Position numbers and translations under genes: made by a program
Source of the DNA: Allacma fusca
Lineage: Eukaryota; Arthropoda; Collembola; Symphypleona; Sminthuridae
DNA: 64,000 nucleotides
NCBI GenBank assembly: GCA_947179485.1
Contig: OX359250.1
Location: 20,938,539-21,002,538 of the forward strand
Reading direction: 5' to 3'
The notes under the pieces: generated by a model
Database searches by the model: none
What the model was told of the DNA's origin: nothing
Seen by the model: only the letters and a program-made list of their open reading frames with translations
Shown: positions 34,520 through 48,387 of the stretch, piece by piece
Numbering within the stretch: the first letter of the stretch is position 1
How the letters are laid out: each line of letters starts with the position of its first letter

Positions 34520-36497
34520 AGTATAAAAAAAATAGGGAAAGAACGTATTCAAATATATGAAGGCTCGCACGGATGTATGTATAAGAGGGGCAAAGAGATG
34601 ATCTTGTCGTGATGAACAGCCATTACTATGCAAAAAAGATGTGTCTAAAGAAAACATTGAAGCTATTCACATTCACATCTTCCCAACATCTTCCTGTTTG
34701 TTTTCCATTGAACAAGACACACGGAGACAATTCCATCTATTCACCTATGAATGTTTCCCTTTATACTGGGTTTGATCCAACGCTCGTGCGTGCACATGCT
34801 TACTTCCTTGATGTAGATACACATATCTACATACAGACACTTACAAGGGCCGAGGACTGACTCAAACTCACTAGTGTAGCTAGATTATGAGGGAAAGGTC
34901 CCCGTACATATTTGTAGGGACACAATTGCATCACATACTGTAATCAATATAAAAAAGCTGTAAAAGCCCCGCTCCAAAGTTTTGTCTTAGTTTAACTATC
35001 TCCGGGAATAAATAATCTACTTGCTTACAAAACAAGACCAAGATAAGTCACTGGTTTTATATATATGCTTGGGACTCATCAAATAAGACACTTGAGTCGT
35101 CAACGCACCCTTGGGATCTTCCTTATTCCAAGAGCCTTCCCCCAAAATTTTTTCCTTTTCCTTGTGAGCCTAAAGTCACATTGTTTTTTCATTTTTCTAT
35201 ATCAAATGCATTAACACCAAGTTTTAATTCTATTTTGTAAGGAAACAAAACGTATCCATTGACTCTCTACACAAATTTGTTCCTGTAATTTCCTTTCGAA
35301 AAATTAGAAATTTCTCTTCCAAAAATTAAAACCACATCCCTAAAAATTGCTCCTCAAATAATTGTATCCCTAAAATATTAGATTTAAAATTTGAGCCTGT
35401 CCAGGAAGATGATATCAAGCTTTGGTTAATTTTCTTATCAAACTCTCTTGTCTGGGAATAGATACAAAAAACTTCCTCAAAAATTGGCCTGATAGAATTT
35501 CCAAGACAAAACATTATGAAAGAAAGCACTCTTGTGGGAGTATTTTTTTTTGATGATTTTGGTTGAAGTTGTTAGTTAAGAAATTATTGGGAAATTATAA
35601 AAAAATATCGGATCATCCCATCTCATAGCCTCTGATCAGTCAAGTGTGGGCGGCTGAGTAGGTTGGAAAAATCCTTGAAGACTGAGAGTATGAAGAGGAT
35701 CTGAGGAAAAACTCATCTCCATTGAAAGTTTTTTTTTTACACTGTGAGTAAGATTGAATTAGACGGTGAATAGATTACCTCAGCTTACATAGGGATACGC
35801 AATTGAAAAAAAAAGAAGAGTTTCTCACATTTTCATAAAGATTACTACTACTCGGAACGGGAATGCATTCATGAGACTATGCTGGAGAAGACTGGAGAGG
35901 GAAGAAAAAAGGGAAGAAAAAAAAGTATAAGACTTTAGTAATGATTTGAACCTTTTGTAATGGTTGAGTGTGTAGAAGACAACAACTTGCGTTGTTTGTG
36001 AAGATACCGAAAGATAATAGAACTAGATGGGTTCCTCAAGTTTGTAGTTTGTAGTCACAAGGCAATTTTAGTAATTTCCGCTGAGACGTTCCAAGCCTAT
36101 AAATGAATGCAGTCTTGTTGGTGGAAGATAGAGAGAGAGAGAGAGTCACACAGGGGTTAAGTTAGCCATATGTATAAGAAAAAGAAGGGAAGGAGAGAGA
36201 AGAATGGAGAAAGCGCTTGTCTTGATAGGCCCTTTGCTTGTTTTTTTTCCCGTGGACAGCTTTTTAATTGAAGTGTTTCCGGCTTTCTGTCGGGCTCAAG
36301 CCTGGTTTAGATATACTAATTAGTTTTCTACTTAAAAGCTCCCTCATTCTTTATGCTTTCCCTCTCTCGTGAAACGCGGAGGAAGTTAAACCTGGAGTGG
36401 TAGAATTGAAAGGAAATTAGATATTTTTAACTAGATTAGCCACTATTTGTTTTAAAAGCGGGGAGAATGTGGTTGCAGTTGAGATAGCTCCTTCCGT

Positions 36498-36499
<2 letters not shown>

Positions 36500-36529
<30 letters not shown>
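36500..36529. repeat. (CT)15 microsatellite
   Basis: Uninterrupted CT for about 30 bases. Confidence 0.96.
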
Positions 36530-36531
<2 letters not shown>

Positions 36532-37969
36532 CTTTTTCCTCCATTGAACCTACATATATATGTACATATTAGTAATTACTTTGTCTTTTAAGTTTCTTTC
36601 TTTCTTTCTTCCTTCCCTCAGTTCCTTCAACTACACCTTGAGAGCCCACAAACCTTCAACTTCCTTTCTCTCAAGCTCAACACAATGAAATCAACATTAT
36701 GGGAAGGGAGCCTTTAAATTTACTCCACGATGCACACAACTCCACTACAAGGAATTACGAAAGGAAAACTTCTTTCCGACGGATACACAAAATTCAACCT
36801 TTTTCCCAAAAGAGGATACCTTCACTTCATCTTCTCGTACTGGAGCATCCAAGGACGTGCAAATTTTCCTACAGCTATCTCCGTCCTATGTAGTCCCAGT
36901 CACTCACATACATACATACATCCCCGGAACACAAAGTAGCTTCCATACATATGGGCCGTCGCACTCCTTTGAACAATTTGCTTTTAGCACTAACTTCACT
37001 CCTTCCTCCTTTCTAACAACAGCCCTTTCTTAAGCAGATCTTCAAACTTACATTAGCTTCACGCACTGTAAACACTTAGTTGCTCTAAACTATGTCGACG
37101 TTTTTTGAGCATTGTCCTATTAAAATATCATTACAACTAAAAGGTAGGAGAACTATGTACGTCCTCTTCAACTTAGCCCGTTATTTGTGTCTCCCAGTTA
37201 GGACACGAAAGTAGGGAAAATGGGGGGAAAAACGAGATGATAAGACAAATTTGAAGCTTCAATTGTACGATGTGAGAGAAGTTATCTGAGACACAGTTTT
37301 ATTAATATTGAACAATTATTACGAGTGTATTGTCAGTTGCACTAATTCTAATATTTCAAATATTTTATTTGGAGTAAAACTTGAGTGGAAACAACAGCAA
37401 ACATTTCGGAATGGAGGAGATTGGAAATAATATATGAAAATAAAATTTTGTAGGAAATGACACTACCGAAAGGATTTTTCAAACTGGTATTGATCCTCAA
37501 GTGAAAAGGTAAAGACTGATCAGGAGAAGAAAATGGACCAAATGGAGGAAGCTAAAAAACGAAGGGTCATAACATATTGACATGTTGAAAAAAGCAAACC
37601 TTGTCGTTATGGATTGTATAGATAGATACATGTCAAGGGAGTACAAAAAATTCGTCTGTGTAACTAACAGAAAGATACACAGAGAGGTTCAGAAAATGTA
37701 ATCCAAATTATACAATGGACAAGAAGCGGAGAGTAAAAAAAAATTGGTGTATAAAAAATTGTATAAATTGTATTGTGCAATTTTTTGTGGTTATGATATG
37801 AAAAAGCTCAGGCATAAAAAACTAGGGCATCCTAAGGCACCCTAGCGAATCAAAGGGTCGCCCCTTTCCTCTCCGTAACTCTCTGTCTTTTGTATCATCT
37901 CTATCTCTGTGAGGATACATGTGTGCACGGGACCTTTCATTCATTTTTTATTTCAATTCATGTATACAG

Positions 37970-37990
37970 ACACACACACACACACACACA
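37970..37990. repeat. (CA)10 microsatellite
   Basis: Uninterrupted CA for about 21 bases. Confidence 0.95.
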
Positions 37991-39699
37991 TACACTACTG
38001 TCATAAAGTAAAGTACTACCCTTCACGACACCATGGCTTGCCTTTAGTCTCAGCCCTTGAAGGTAGCCTCACCTCTGATTGCGGGAGCAATTTTTATTAC
38101 ATTTCAGGGTCCCTCACCGTCCACAACCGTACCTTTTCCTCTCGTCATTCCTGTCAATACTGTTCCCAGTGTAACTGTAAAATTTCCAATCGCTCCTCAA
38201 TTTCTTTGAGTCTCTGTATATACACAGCAGTTCTGATCCGGTGTTTTCATATTCAAACAAATATAATAGTATCATATCTGCTCGTGAGAAAAAGTTTGAG
38301 TTTTTATTTTTTTTACAGGGGACATATATTTCTCACAGAGTTGTAGTGGATATAAATTACATACATACATGTACATACCAACCAGTAAAGAACGGAATAA
38401 CACAATATAATAACACATAATCTAACCTAAAGTGAAGGAATCTCAAAAAAAAAAAACTGGAGACAAAACAAGAGTGAAGCAATTTACTTGCTTGTCAATG
38501 TCACTTGAGTGGAATCATCGGAATTACAAAGTTGTCTGGGTAGAACCGGCTGGGTTGATCAAATCTACTAGAAAATCATTTTTCCAAATATATATATATA
38601 TACCCCCTCACTCCTATATGATATTAAACTCATTCCCACAGTCCCTCCCTGACCATAGGCTTTTGTAGAGTAAGCAGGAGCTCATATCTGGAAGCATTGT
38701 CGCAGTGTTTCAAGTGATGAGGATTATTTCTTGAGGAGGGGAAAAAATCCGATGGGAAATTTCCACAGAATCCTCCGCCAGGTCCTGGGGTTTCCCCACA
38801 CTATTCTAATTTATTTCTCTTGTTTACCTCCAACTGCTGCTGATAACATGTGTTTCTGAATACAAATCTCCGATACTGTACAATCGGATTTTTACCATTG
38901 AAATATCTAATACTAACTCAGAAAAAAAAAAATCTCAATTTGATTTTTACATACATACATTTTTTTTTCCTTTGAACTTTTTCCTGCCTCCTTTCCATCC
39001 CACAATCATTTTTTTTTATCAGGAATTACTACAACTACATACAGTGCACCATTATACGCTGGGGATAATAAGTGAGGGTATGCAAGTGTGAAGACAAGTA
39101 TGGAGATTTGTAATTTTTTTTAGTGCTCCTGCTCTCGTTTTGAATTTTTGACCCAAGTTGTGGGCAGAGAGCTGGGGGAGAGAGATTTTTTTTTTACTGA
39201 AAGGGATCCCCAGGTTCCGTTGAAATATGTAGCAATTTTTTGAGGGGATTAGAGATATATTTAAGAAGAAGAAGCCAGGCTCGATTGGAAGACGGAGCTC
39301 TGGAAGAAGTTGGTTGACTTGGGTGTAGGTATCTATATCTCAGGATATGGACTGGGGTGTAGGGACTATTAATATTAGAAGATACCCTTGGAAAAAAAAC
39401 ATGTATGGAATGAAATGAGTCTAGCCATACGTGAAGTATCTACATACAAAACCGTTCTATTTCTTTAAAGTGAGAGAAAAAAAAACTCACCGATCGAATT
39501 CCATTTTCTCATAAGGATGGCTTTTCATTTCCTTTCTCCTGCAGATGTGTATAATAGGTTGAGGATCGTATAAGTGCGATTGCCCTTTATGTATTGTCGA
39601 CGTCTTCGTTTCTTCCATCTCGATTACTATTAGACGTACCTCTGCTCGCCTTGTCATAGTAATCTCTACTGTTAGCACACAACTTGTGTGTCTATGAGT

Positions 39700-39719
39700 C
39701 CTCTCTCTCTCTCTCTCTC
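39700..39719. repeat. (CT)10 microsatellite
   Basis: Uninterrupted CT for 20 bases. Confidence 0.95.
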
Positions 39720-41372
39720 CACGGAGTATGACAGTCGTTGTGCATATGACTAGACGTATCTACGTATATCTATCTATATTTTTGTACGTCCTATCGGGGA
39801 GAGCACACTCTCTGTGGAGTAGCCCTACTGGAGTAGCCTGTGTCCTACATACACCATACTAGCAGGCATAAGACCAAACTTCTGCTTTTGAAATATTTTA
39901 TTGAGTCTTAGGAAGCTCGATGTCGTTTTTATAAATGGCTATTTATGATTGTGCGGCCATGTCCGTTTTGTCAATTATGTTCTCTCTCCCATTTCCAGTT
40001 GTGTAAACAACGTTTGGCGCATGCAAAGGGCAGCTAGCAATTTCCCAAGAAATGGTAAATCAACCCATTTAAGCTCCTTTTGACATTACTCGAAGACTCG
40101 TAACGTAAAAAATACTTGCTATTTACTACACTGTCGTCAACTCCATTAAAATCTTTTGTATGTATGTATGTACAATGCTAACTTGGTGGAACCCACTTCC
40201 TCCCTCTTCCCATAGCTCTCTCCTTCCACTGGAAATGCTATTAACTGCTCTGTCACATGGACAAATACTTGTAAGAGTGGTTCTGGAGTCACTTTTTTTT
40301 TCACCGGACAGCCTTCAGCTACAAAATTAGAAATTAGTTCAATTTAGAAATAAATTCACCACATTTTTTTTTGTAGATATTCCTAGGAATTCTATCTCAA
40401 GGATAAAAATATGTAACGATTCTCGGGTTAATATACGAGGTAAGAATGATCCATAAGTATGGTTATGGAGATACAGTCGACATGAGTAAAGAAAAAAAAT
40501 GCTTGGGCATGACTGGCATCAAGTCCAAAGGAATTGATTAGGAGTTTGTAAAATAGACACAAGTGTAGGTATAAAAAAAATGGTACTAAATCGTACAGAG
40601 GTTTTAACAAGGAAATTTCCTAACGTTGTTGGTTTGTTGTTGTTGTTGTTGTGGATTTGGTTATTTTGGTGGAGGAGAAAAAATGAGACGAGGCTCAAGT
40701 AATTTGTGATATTATAATAATGAAATGGCCGCCAGCCAGTTTCCTATTGTGAGTACTTACAGGGAAGGCTGGGAAGTAGAGGAAAAATTGGGAATTTTTT
40801 TCTCTGCTCAGTCCGTGCATGGTAACATTGCAATTCAGGTTTGGGCCAAAGGGACTACACTGACTGGCTCCTCTCCCGTGGATGGGTATATCTCTGCCGC
40901 AAGGAAGAGGGAAAAACTATAGGTGGTGATTTGCATAATAAACCGATATTTCATGGGGGAATGATAGGCGCACATTATGACTCCTTATTAAAGCAATCGT
41001 GTTTTCTATTTTATCAACTTTCCTGAGCTTTGTTGTTCCCCAAGTTTTATGAGTCTTATTTGAGATAATGGCTAGCCATCTTCTGATATGAGATATTCAA
41101 ATTCTTATTCTTTCCCATTAGTTACATTGCACATTAGGGACGGCTTGGCCTTCCTTCCTAGTCAAATTGTACGCCTGCTTCATCTTTTAACTACGGACTG
41201 CATATTAAGCAAGCAAGTTTTGCACATTTGACTTTCATGCTTTTTTTCCCTTCCTTCCTTGAGTGTCCCTACCTTCCTCCTGTATCTCCTTCCCTTGTCA
41301 TGCGAATGTATCACTCGGAGGAACCTCACACTAAATAGTACACTTATGCAATACTACTTGCATACTGGTCTT

Positions 41373-41380
<8 letters not shown>

Positions 41381-41419
<39 letters not shown>
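41381..41419. repeat. (CT)n microsatellite, 39 bp
   Basis: Uninterrupted CT; CT-rich DNA starts a few bases earlier. Confidence 0.97.
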
Positions 41420-41424
<5 letters not shown>

Positions 41425-42687
41425 ATACTCAAAGGCCGAACACTACCATAGCTAAGGTTCACATAAGGGTACATATTTTTTTTTGGTCTAGTCTTCTCCT
41501 TGCTCTTCATTATTACTTTTACATAAACATTGCTCCGATATTGTATGTACTTTAACAGGGCATTTCTCTTGTCCAATCTTCTGCAACACTGTACTTCCCG
41601 AAAAGAGCATTTTTACATGCATGTTAAATTACGTAAACACACAAGTACAACTTTATCCCGAATGTCTTGATTCCTTATACTTCTGCACTGATTTGAAGTC
41701 CATAAATAAAATACGCAACACTATGCATACGTACTTTTGTGTACATGTAGGTATATAAAGTAGTATTTCTTAATTTGGTGTCCACAGATCTGTACACTGT
41801 CTTGCTACAGCTTGCGTATACATATCTATCTGTACAAATCCCACAAGAACTTAGACGCATTTTGTACATATTTTGTAATTAGCATCCAACCTTACACAGC
41901 ATATGTGGATAGAAATTCCTTGGAACGCTGTGCATATTTTTTATGAGTGCATTTATGTATCTACGCTTTTTTAGACATTCATATTCGGTGCACATAGAAA
42001 TTTGTACAGAGGACTCCACGCACTTTCTGACTAGAAACTTGTGGAGAAAATTATGCATATTTATGCATACTTCTGGAAGGACGAATTTCGTGGCTGGTCC
42101 ATGAGACTCTAAAGCCCGTAGCCAGGGATTGTTTGAGCAGACATATTGAAACCAAAGTCATGGCTTGTCCTTTCATATACGAGTGACACTAGGACTATAG
42201 TGATGAAAACATGGAGGTGAAGTGTAGAGAAAGCCAGTACTAGCCTTGATAGAGCCTCCACCAGGATGATTACCACCACCACCAACCACTACCTCAGTGT
42301 ACATAGGCACAGGGTTGGAAGTAGGAACAATCATGTCTTCCTCCTCGTCCTCCATTGTAGTCCGTCTGAATTGCTTCCCTTTTAATGGCTCTTATGAAAA
42401 CACTTGCGCGCCTTGCGAAAGAAATTCTTCATTTATATGCAAATATGCAAATTGAAATTTCTCTCCTGAGCAACCATTATGATGGTCTCCACCTGGAAAT
42501 GTAATCAGCCTTGCTATTACTTTCTCTCTCTCTCCTCCACCAACCCACGATCAATAATTTCTATTAATAAGACCAAGTTTAATAAAGAAAATGTAATTTT
42601 CCCCTGCATTCACTCTTAAAAGATGGAGGAAATGGCACGGGCGGGCTCTCCTTATTAACATTTTTACAGTCAAAGTATTTTTCATAA

Positions 42688-42691
<4 letters not shown>

Positions 42692-42741
<50 letters not shown>
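42692..42741. repeat. (GT)25 microsatellite
   Basis: Perfect GT for 50 bases, the longest alternating purine-pyrimidine array in the window. Confidence 0.98.
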
Positions 42742-42742
<1 letters not shown>

Positions 42743-43218
42743 TCCTGCCCGATAGGTCCTCCAGACGTATGTATGTATGTACATACTACCTAGGGAGATA
42801 ATACTTGTAAATTGTTCCTCCACCCCTGCCTTCTAAAGATATACAGATACCTAGAGATATTATAATGTATGACTTGAATATTTCCCATGTATCTATATAG
42901 TACGTGCATATACACAATGATAGTTAAGTACGAAATCAGTTCACTTTCCACTTTAGAATCCCAACCCGTTTTTGAACTATCTAGGATCTAATTTAAGAGA
43001 GCCTCGTTAGATATCTTTTCCTGGAGGAGGGAAATGCAAAGATGTTATAATGGAATGCAAATGCGTGCGTATGATCGATATAACGGAGGTAGCAAGTGGA
43101 TCGTTTAAAATATGAAAATAGCTCTTTGCCTAATTCCTTTATGGGATGTATGACCATGTAAAACTCAAGTACAAGGCTCTCAAGTGAACAAAATGTAAGT
43201 ATGAATTTCACATCCGGA

Positions 43219-43240
43219 GTGTGTGTGTGTGTGTGTGTGT
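43219..43240. repeat. (GT)11 microsatellite
   Basis: Uninterrupted GT for 22 bases. Confidence 0.96.
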
Positions 43241-43564
43241 AATAATGATCGGTAATAATATCCTTGGAAATAAATTGTCCCACTCTCGAGGAAAGATTGA
43301 ACATTGAGAAAAGGATCGATTCCCGCGGTGGAGAAAATCAGAGAGGAAGAAAAGAAAGGGGAAAAAATTGAAGAAAAGGCAAGAAATCCGGTATACATAA
43401 GATATTTGCCAGATTATAAATAAGAGGAGTGACTGGAGGAAAAGTGGTGAAAGTAAGGAGGAAGTTGTGAAGGAGAGGTGAAAGAAGAAAAAGATTAAAG
43501 AATGAAATAGCATTTGTAGATTGGTTTGAGTAAGATTCTTCTTCACTTTTCATTCTTGGAAGAA

Positions 43565-43570
<6 letters not shown>

Positions 43571-43596
<26 letters not shown>
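43571..43596. repeat. (GA)13 microsatellite
   Basis: GA repeat at the end of a purine-rich stretch that covers about 43320-43620 on this strand. Confidence 0.95.
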
Positions 43597-43600
<4 letters not shown>

Positions 43601-44426
43601 ATCAAAGTTTTTGAAAAAAAAAAGTTTAATTATTCATTCAATTCAACAATATGAGTTGGGGTAGTAATCATTTTTGTAAAAAAGGTTAGTGCTGGTGGTG
43701 GTGGTAGTAGTAGGAGACATAGTGGTGGAGTGGTGTGGTCGCCCATATTGTGCATGGCGGCTACAAACTTATGAAGGTCTATTCATAGGACCCAAGATAT
43801 GTAGCTCTGCATGAGCTGGGGAGAGCGGAGAGACTTTATAAAAAAAGATATTGGATGCTCCTGCTGGTGATTTTTCTGGCGAAGGAGGAAGAAAAGTTTT
43901 TAGGAGAAAGTAAAGTGAAGTGAAATGAAAGAAGGGGAAGGTGGAAGGTGCTCTCCACATTTTTCCTCCTTGTTCGTTTAATTTGTTATCATCTCATGTC
44001 GCTTTTGGTGGCGGATGATAGGGAAAGGGAAGCTTTTACCATGGGCACAAGTGATCACTCGCAATAACTTTAAATTATTGTCCAAGTGGATCCTCCTTCT
44101 CTTTACAAGCAGCCGAACAAGGCTGGTCTAGTCTGTAGTTAGCAAGTCTTAACATAACAAGGCTTCCCGTGCCATGCTTAATATAGCCCCGGCTTCTCAG
44201 TCTCAGTCTTTCCCAAAGGTTTCCTTCCCTTACCTACTCTCTCCATATGTACATAGCCCTGCTGTCCTCAGAGCTAGTCTTTACTCTGAGCAAAGGCTGT
44301 CCCTACTAAGTTTCTGCCCGTAGCCAGAGTCTTTACATAGAAATCTTGACATAGCAAAAGTGTTTAGTAGCAAGTCTTTAGTAGAAAGTTCTCATTGGGA
44401 GAGGAAGGACATGGAGCCCCGATGAG

Positions 44427-44448
44427 GAGAGAGAGAGAGAGAGAGAGA
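44427..44448. repeat. (GA)11 microsatellite
   Basis: Uninterrupted GA for 22 bases. Confidence 0.95.
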
Positions 44449-44845
44449 AACCGTCCTCAACGGCTATATCCTGTTCATGTGAATTCCCCATTATACAGCA
44501 TACATTACAGGTTTTGATAGTACACACGTTTTAGCACTTACTCATATGTACACGCTAGTCCTCCGAACGCGACCCATGTGATGCCATGTAGAAGAGCCAT
44601 TCTGTGTGAGAGACCCTAAATTGGGAGAAAGCAACCAAACCGGGCATCGCCATCATCATCAAGGAAAGACGAGGTTGAAACTAATGAAAGCGGGCGCCTG
44701 CCGTCTCGTCTGCGCAATGAACAGATCTAATCTCATTAGAACAAAAAGGGTCCCGGTTCTTCCCGTGCTCCCATCCTTTCCGCCAACCAAACTGGGAAAA
44801 CTGACGACGATGGCAATGATATCGACTTCCACCATCTGAGTCTCT

Positions 44846-44846
<1 letters not shown>

Positions 44847-44884
<38 letters not shown>
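44847..44884. repeat. (CT)n microsatellite, one interruption
   Basis: CT repeat with one CCT step near 44855. Confidence 0.95.
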
Positions 44885-44887
<3 letters not shown>

Positions 44888-46411
44888 CTCTTCTCTTTCT
44901 AAAATTAAATGCCTTTTGTAATGTACCTCTCCTTGTTCTTGTCACAACTGAACTGAGCTGCCATTTCAACCGAGTTTTTTCCGCCAACGTCATACATACT
45001 GTTCGTATAGACCAGAGGGAAAGTGAGGCTGAGCATATCGGAAGGAGAGCATTGGAGACAGACAAAAAAGCTGTATAATAGGACGAGGACGAGATACTCG
45101 TACATTAGCCCCAACACCAATACTCATCCTCTACACAAGGACTGTTGAAGGAAGCAATGACACTAAACGAGAAGTTACTGGCGTACAAACATATGTGTTA
45201 GAGGAACAAGGCTCGAACTCCAACTATGTGACCCTTCCTAGCAATTCCCGTATCAAAAGAAAACGAAACAATTGAAGCTCGTAGTATGCTGCTACTTCAT
45301 GTTTGCGTTCTGAACTTGTGATAACATGACATTTGTTTAGATTGACGCTCTCCTACAAGACACCAGATACGGTTTCTTTCGCTACATGTCCTCCTCCTCC
45401 TCCGACTCCACACATACAGAAACACACACACACACACAGGCACAGGCACAGCCACGGGAGTCTCTGTTTTTAACTACACTTGACGATCCAGGCCATTTGA
45501 CATACCTTCACCCATAGGCCTAGTGTCAGGGTTGGGGATGTATACGTTCCACTAGAACCATATGTCTTGTTTTCTGGGCGACAAAACCTTGGGAAAAGTG
45601 TATATCAACGATGATGCTCTGCTCTCATGTCATTCCGTAGTCGTCCTATCCCTGTTCTTATCTCTTTTCCCATTCTTCACTTTCCTTCTTTTGAATTGGT
45701 CCCTTTAACTCTTCCTGTCTCCTTTTCATGCTAAATATATATGAAGTATTCTATCCTCTCCGTGTTAAATTCATTTTTTTCCCTCGTCCCAGCTAATCAG
45801 TACATCTTGTTTTAAATAAGAAATTCACAAAAAGAGTGACAACTAACACATCTTTTATCTCTCATTCTCATTTCTTCTGTTTTTTTCCCAACTTTTCCCT
45901 TTCTTCTATAAAACTTTTTAAATGACATCAACCTCTTTTAGTCTCACCGAGAGCCACACGTTCCTTTCTCCTGGATTTTTTGAATTAAAACTCTGACAGA
46001 GTCGTTTCCCCACCTCTTGACAATACACAGGATTTTACCATTCTTGAGTCCTTTGAGCAAAGGGAGTGACAAGTCAAAAAAAAAACTACAAATTGACTCT
46101 CAAAGCATGTTTTTAATCAGCACACTTCCAATCCCCACCAACTTATAAGATACCAACTAATTATTCCTCTCCAACGCCTCAGAAGGTCGGGTCCCAACTC
46201 GAAAACCTTCAAAACTAATGGAAGAATTAACCCTAGCATGTAAATTGCTCATGTCAAAAAAATTAATGGGAAAAAACTATCCTTACATTACAATTCCATT
46301 ATGAATAATCATACAAGATCACAACCTTTGGGGAGCACCTACAAAAGCTCTCAATGAGACGAGAATTGTTTACAGAAAACAAACAAGAGATTAAGTCTTT
46401 ATTAACAGTAT

Positions 46412-46434
46412 GAGAGAGAGAGAGTGAGAGAGAG
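46412..46434. repeat. (GA)n microsatellite, one interruption
   Basis: GA repeat with one GTGA step. Confidence 0.93.
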
Positions 46435-46730
46435 AAAAAAAACGAGGGAAAAAGGTGACTGGAATTTTAATTCTTCCCTGACAAATCATCCAGGAATTAT
46501 CAAGGGGTTTGCATAAATAATTGAATTAGCATAAGACTAGAAAAACACACTGGTGACTGCTCATGTTTTCAAAATATCTGAATAAAGTTCATGCATGTTA
46601 AATAATGTGGAGAGGAGTCGTGTAAAGAGGAAACGTTCTTGTCATTCAGGGCCATCATGAAAGGGTATGGGGCCTTCGCTCATTGTGTTCCTCTTGTAAC
46701 CGCAGGGCTGCGTGACTCGAATATCCGACC

Positions 46731-46740
46731 GTATAAATAG
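46731..46740 (+). promoter_or_regulatory. Candidate TATA box
   Basis: GTATAAATAG is a near-ideal TATA box in a local setting of moderate GC content, where it stands out from the general AT-richness. The first ATG downstream is at 46817 and opens 46 codons to a TAA at 46955-46957; the peptide has no recognisable sequence. No matching initiator at the expected 25-30 bases is obvious. It could be the promoter of a non-coding transcript or a short first exon, or chance. Confidence 0.25.
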
Positions 46741-47956
46741 GCTGTCAGACTGGATGGAAGAGTTGTAGCTGATAGTTTCTCAACGTTGGAAGCTGTTGGT
46801 AGAGGTCATTTGTGGGATGATTGCTAACCCACTGGTAGCTCCATCAAATCCTTCCCTGTCTCGATACTCTTTACAACGGAGTTGCGTTAGGTTAGGATTC
46901 GATTCACATTGCACATGGAAATGTAGTTTGGCGAATCTCACGTCTTCAAAAATGTAATGCTGATCTATTTCATTTCAAGAATGCATTATTTTAAATTTAT
47001 TTGCCTGTTAAAAAACAAAATAAAACAAAGCATGCAGTTTATATTTACATTATTATATAGATACATGTAACTTATTTATTTATTGGGCTAATAATAACAA
47101 TTAATAAGAATATTAAATAGTGATAATAAAAAATCACAACTGGCCCTCTAATCATGACAAGAATAACTTTCCCCTAAATTTGTATACCTAAAAATTTTAG
47201 GAACAAAACACGGAATTTTATCTCACGTTCGGAATCATAACTGAAAAACTGAACCAATGAGATTTTTAATTATGGGACTCTTTTTAAAGGAATCCTTACA
47301 GAATTCGTACACAAGCATACACAGGATTTTTACAGTAGTTTCAATAATAATGGATATTAATATTAATTAATATTGTACAGGGATTTTGTATAAGTTTAAC
47401 AGTACCAAAAATTTCAGGAATAATTATCATTGATTCTAACCGAAAGTGGAGGAAATTTAAGGTTAAGGGTAGATATATGGGTACAGGAAAGAGAGCAGTT
47501 GAAAAGGGACTAGTGGGAATGGTAATATGTTTTTAGTACTGTGATTTGTAATTGACTCAAGTGTTCCTCAAAACTAAAGGCTATAGAGCTGTATCCGGGA
47601 AAATAATGACTGTTTGTGTATCTACTAGTGTGGAGACGGATTGTGTATATAAGTTAATAATTTTGTGTTTGATGATTCATCTCCTTGTAATAATTTGAGA
47701 GCGAGGTCCAGCTAATAGGAAAAGGAAATCCCTTAGGATTTTTTCTCCACGGCATACATAATTATATGTAATGTGTGGGGCTGGGTATAAGGATGTATAA
47801 GGAGACGGGAAATCCCTACAAAGCGTGGAAGTTTGGATTGAGTTTTTTTTCCTCTCACTCCTAAGCCTTGAGTATTTAGTGGAGATAATGTGGTTAGCTG
47901 CATACACAAACCGAGAGAAAATACCACCAACCTTGTTTGCATATATTAGGACGGTC

Positions 47957-47960
<4 letters not shown>

Positions 47961-47992
<32 letters not shown>
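47961..47992. repeat. (GA)16 microsatellite
   Basis: Uninterrupted GA for 32 bases. Confidence 0.97.
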
Positions 47993-47995
<3 letters not shown>

Positions 47996-48349
47996 TATAC
48001 GGAATATAAAGGTTTACTTGTAGTTCTCTGTGAGATGTGAGTTGTCTTTGCTCAGGGATCCATAAAATGAGAAGTGAGTTGGGATGGAGGTGATTTAATC
48101 CAGATGAGGAGTCACTCATGAAATTAATAATCCACACGGTGGAATCCTGACTGGGTGGTGCAAGCAATCCATTGAATGCATTATTAATAATGCATCAATA
48201 TATTAGGCGTGACGCGTGATGAGCAACAAAGTATAACTAACAAGGCATGGTTTTTGCATTTGTGGCTTAATTCTCATCTCCACCCTTTCCCTTATGTATG
48301 CTCTTGGACTCATCCTCAAGTCACAGAGCTTACTCCTTTCTGACTTTTT

Positions 48350-48353
<4 letters not shown>

Positions 48354-48383
<30 letters not shown>
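48354..48383. repeat. (CT)15 microsatellite
   Basis: Uninterrupted CT for 30 bases. Confidence 0.96.

Positions 48384-48387
<4 letters not shown>

Larger units (their letters stand above)
30494..41380. other. Gene-free region with microsatellites and a degenerate AAACCTA repeat
   Basis: No gene is supported. GA/CT arrays lie at 30494, 31525, 31982, 32056, 36131, 36500 and 39700, and TG/CA arrays at 34495 and 37970. The longest frame (plus strand, 31497-32045, 182 codons) owes its length to two CT arrays read as Leu-Ser. A degenerate 20-22-bp repeat lies at 33080-33211. Between about 34520 and 36130, and again at 37000-37960, the DNA is unique and AT-rich with nothing recognisable. Short (CCT)n and (GTT)n runs are at about 32645 and 40635. 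Confidence 0.6.

Noticed and set aside
44560-45080. GC-richer stretch with open frames on both strands
   Set aside because: Neither strand gives a recognisable protein, the minus frame runs through a CT array, and no splice sites tie it to other exons.
45180-45240. GGAGTTCGAGCC on the minus strand, similar to a polymerase III B-box
   Set aside because: No tRNA cloverleaf or A-box around it, and the match is imperfect.
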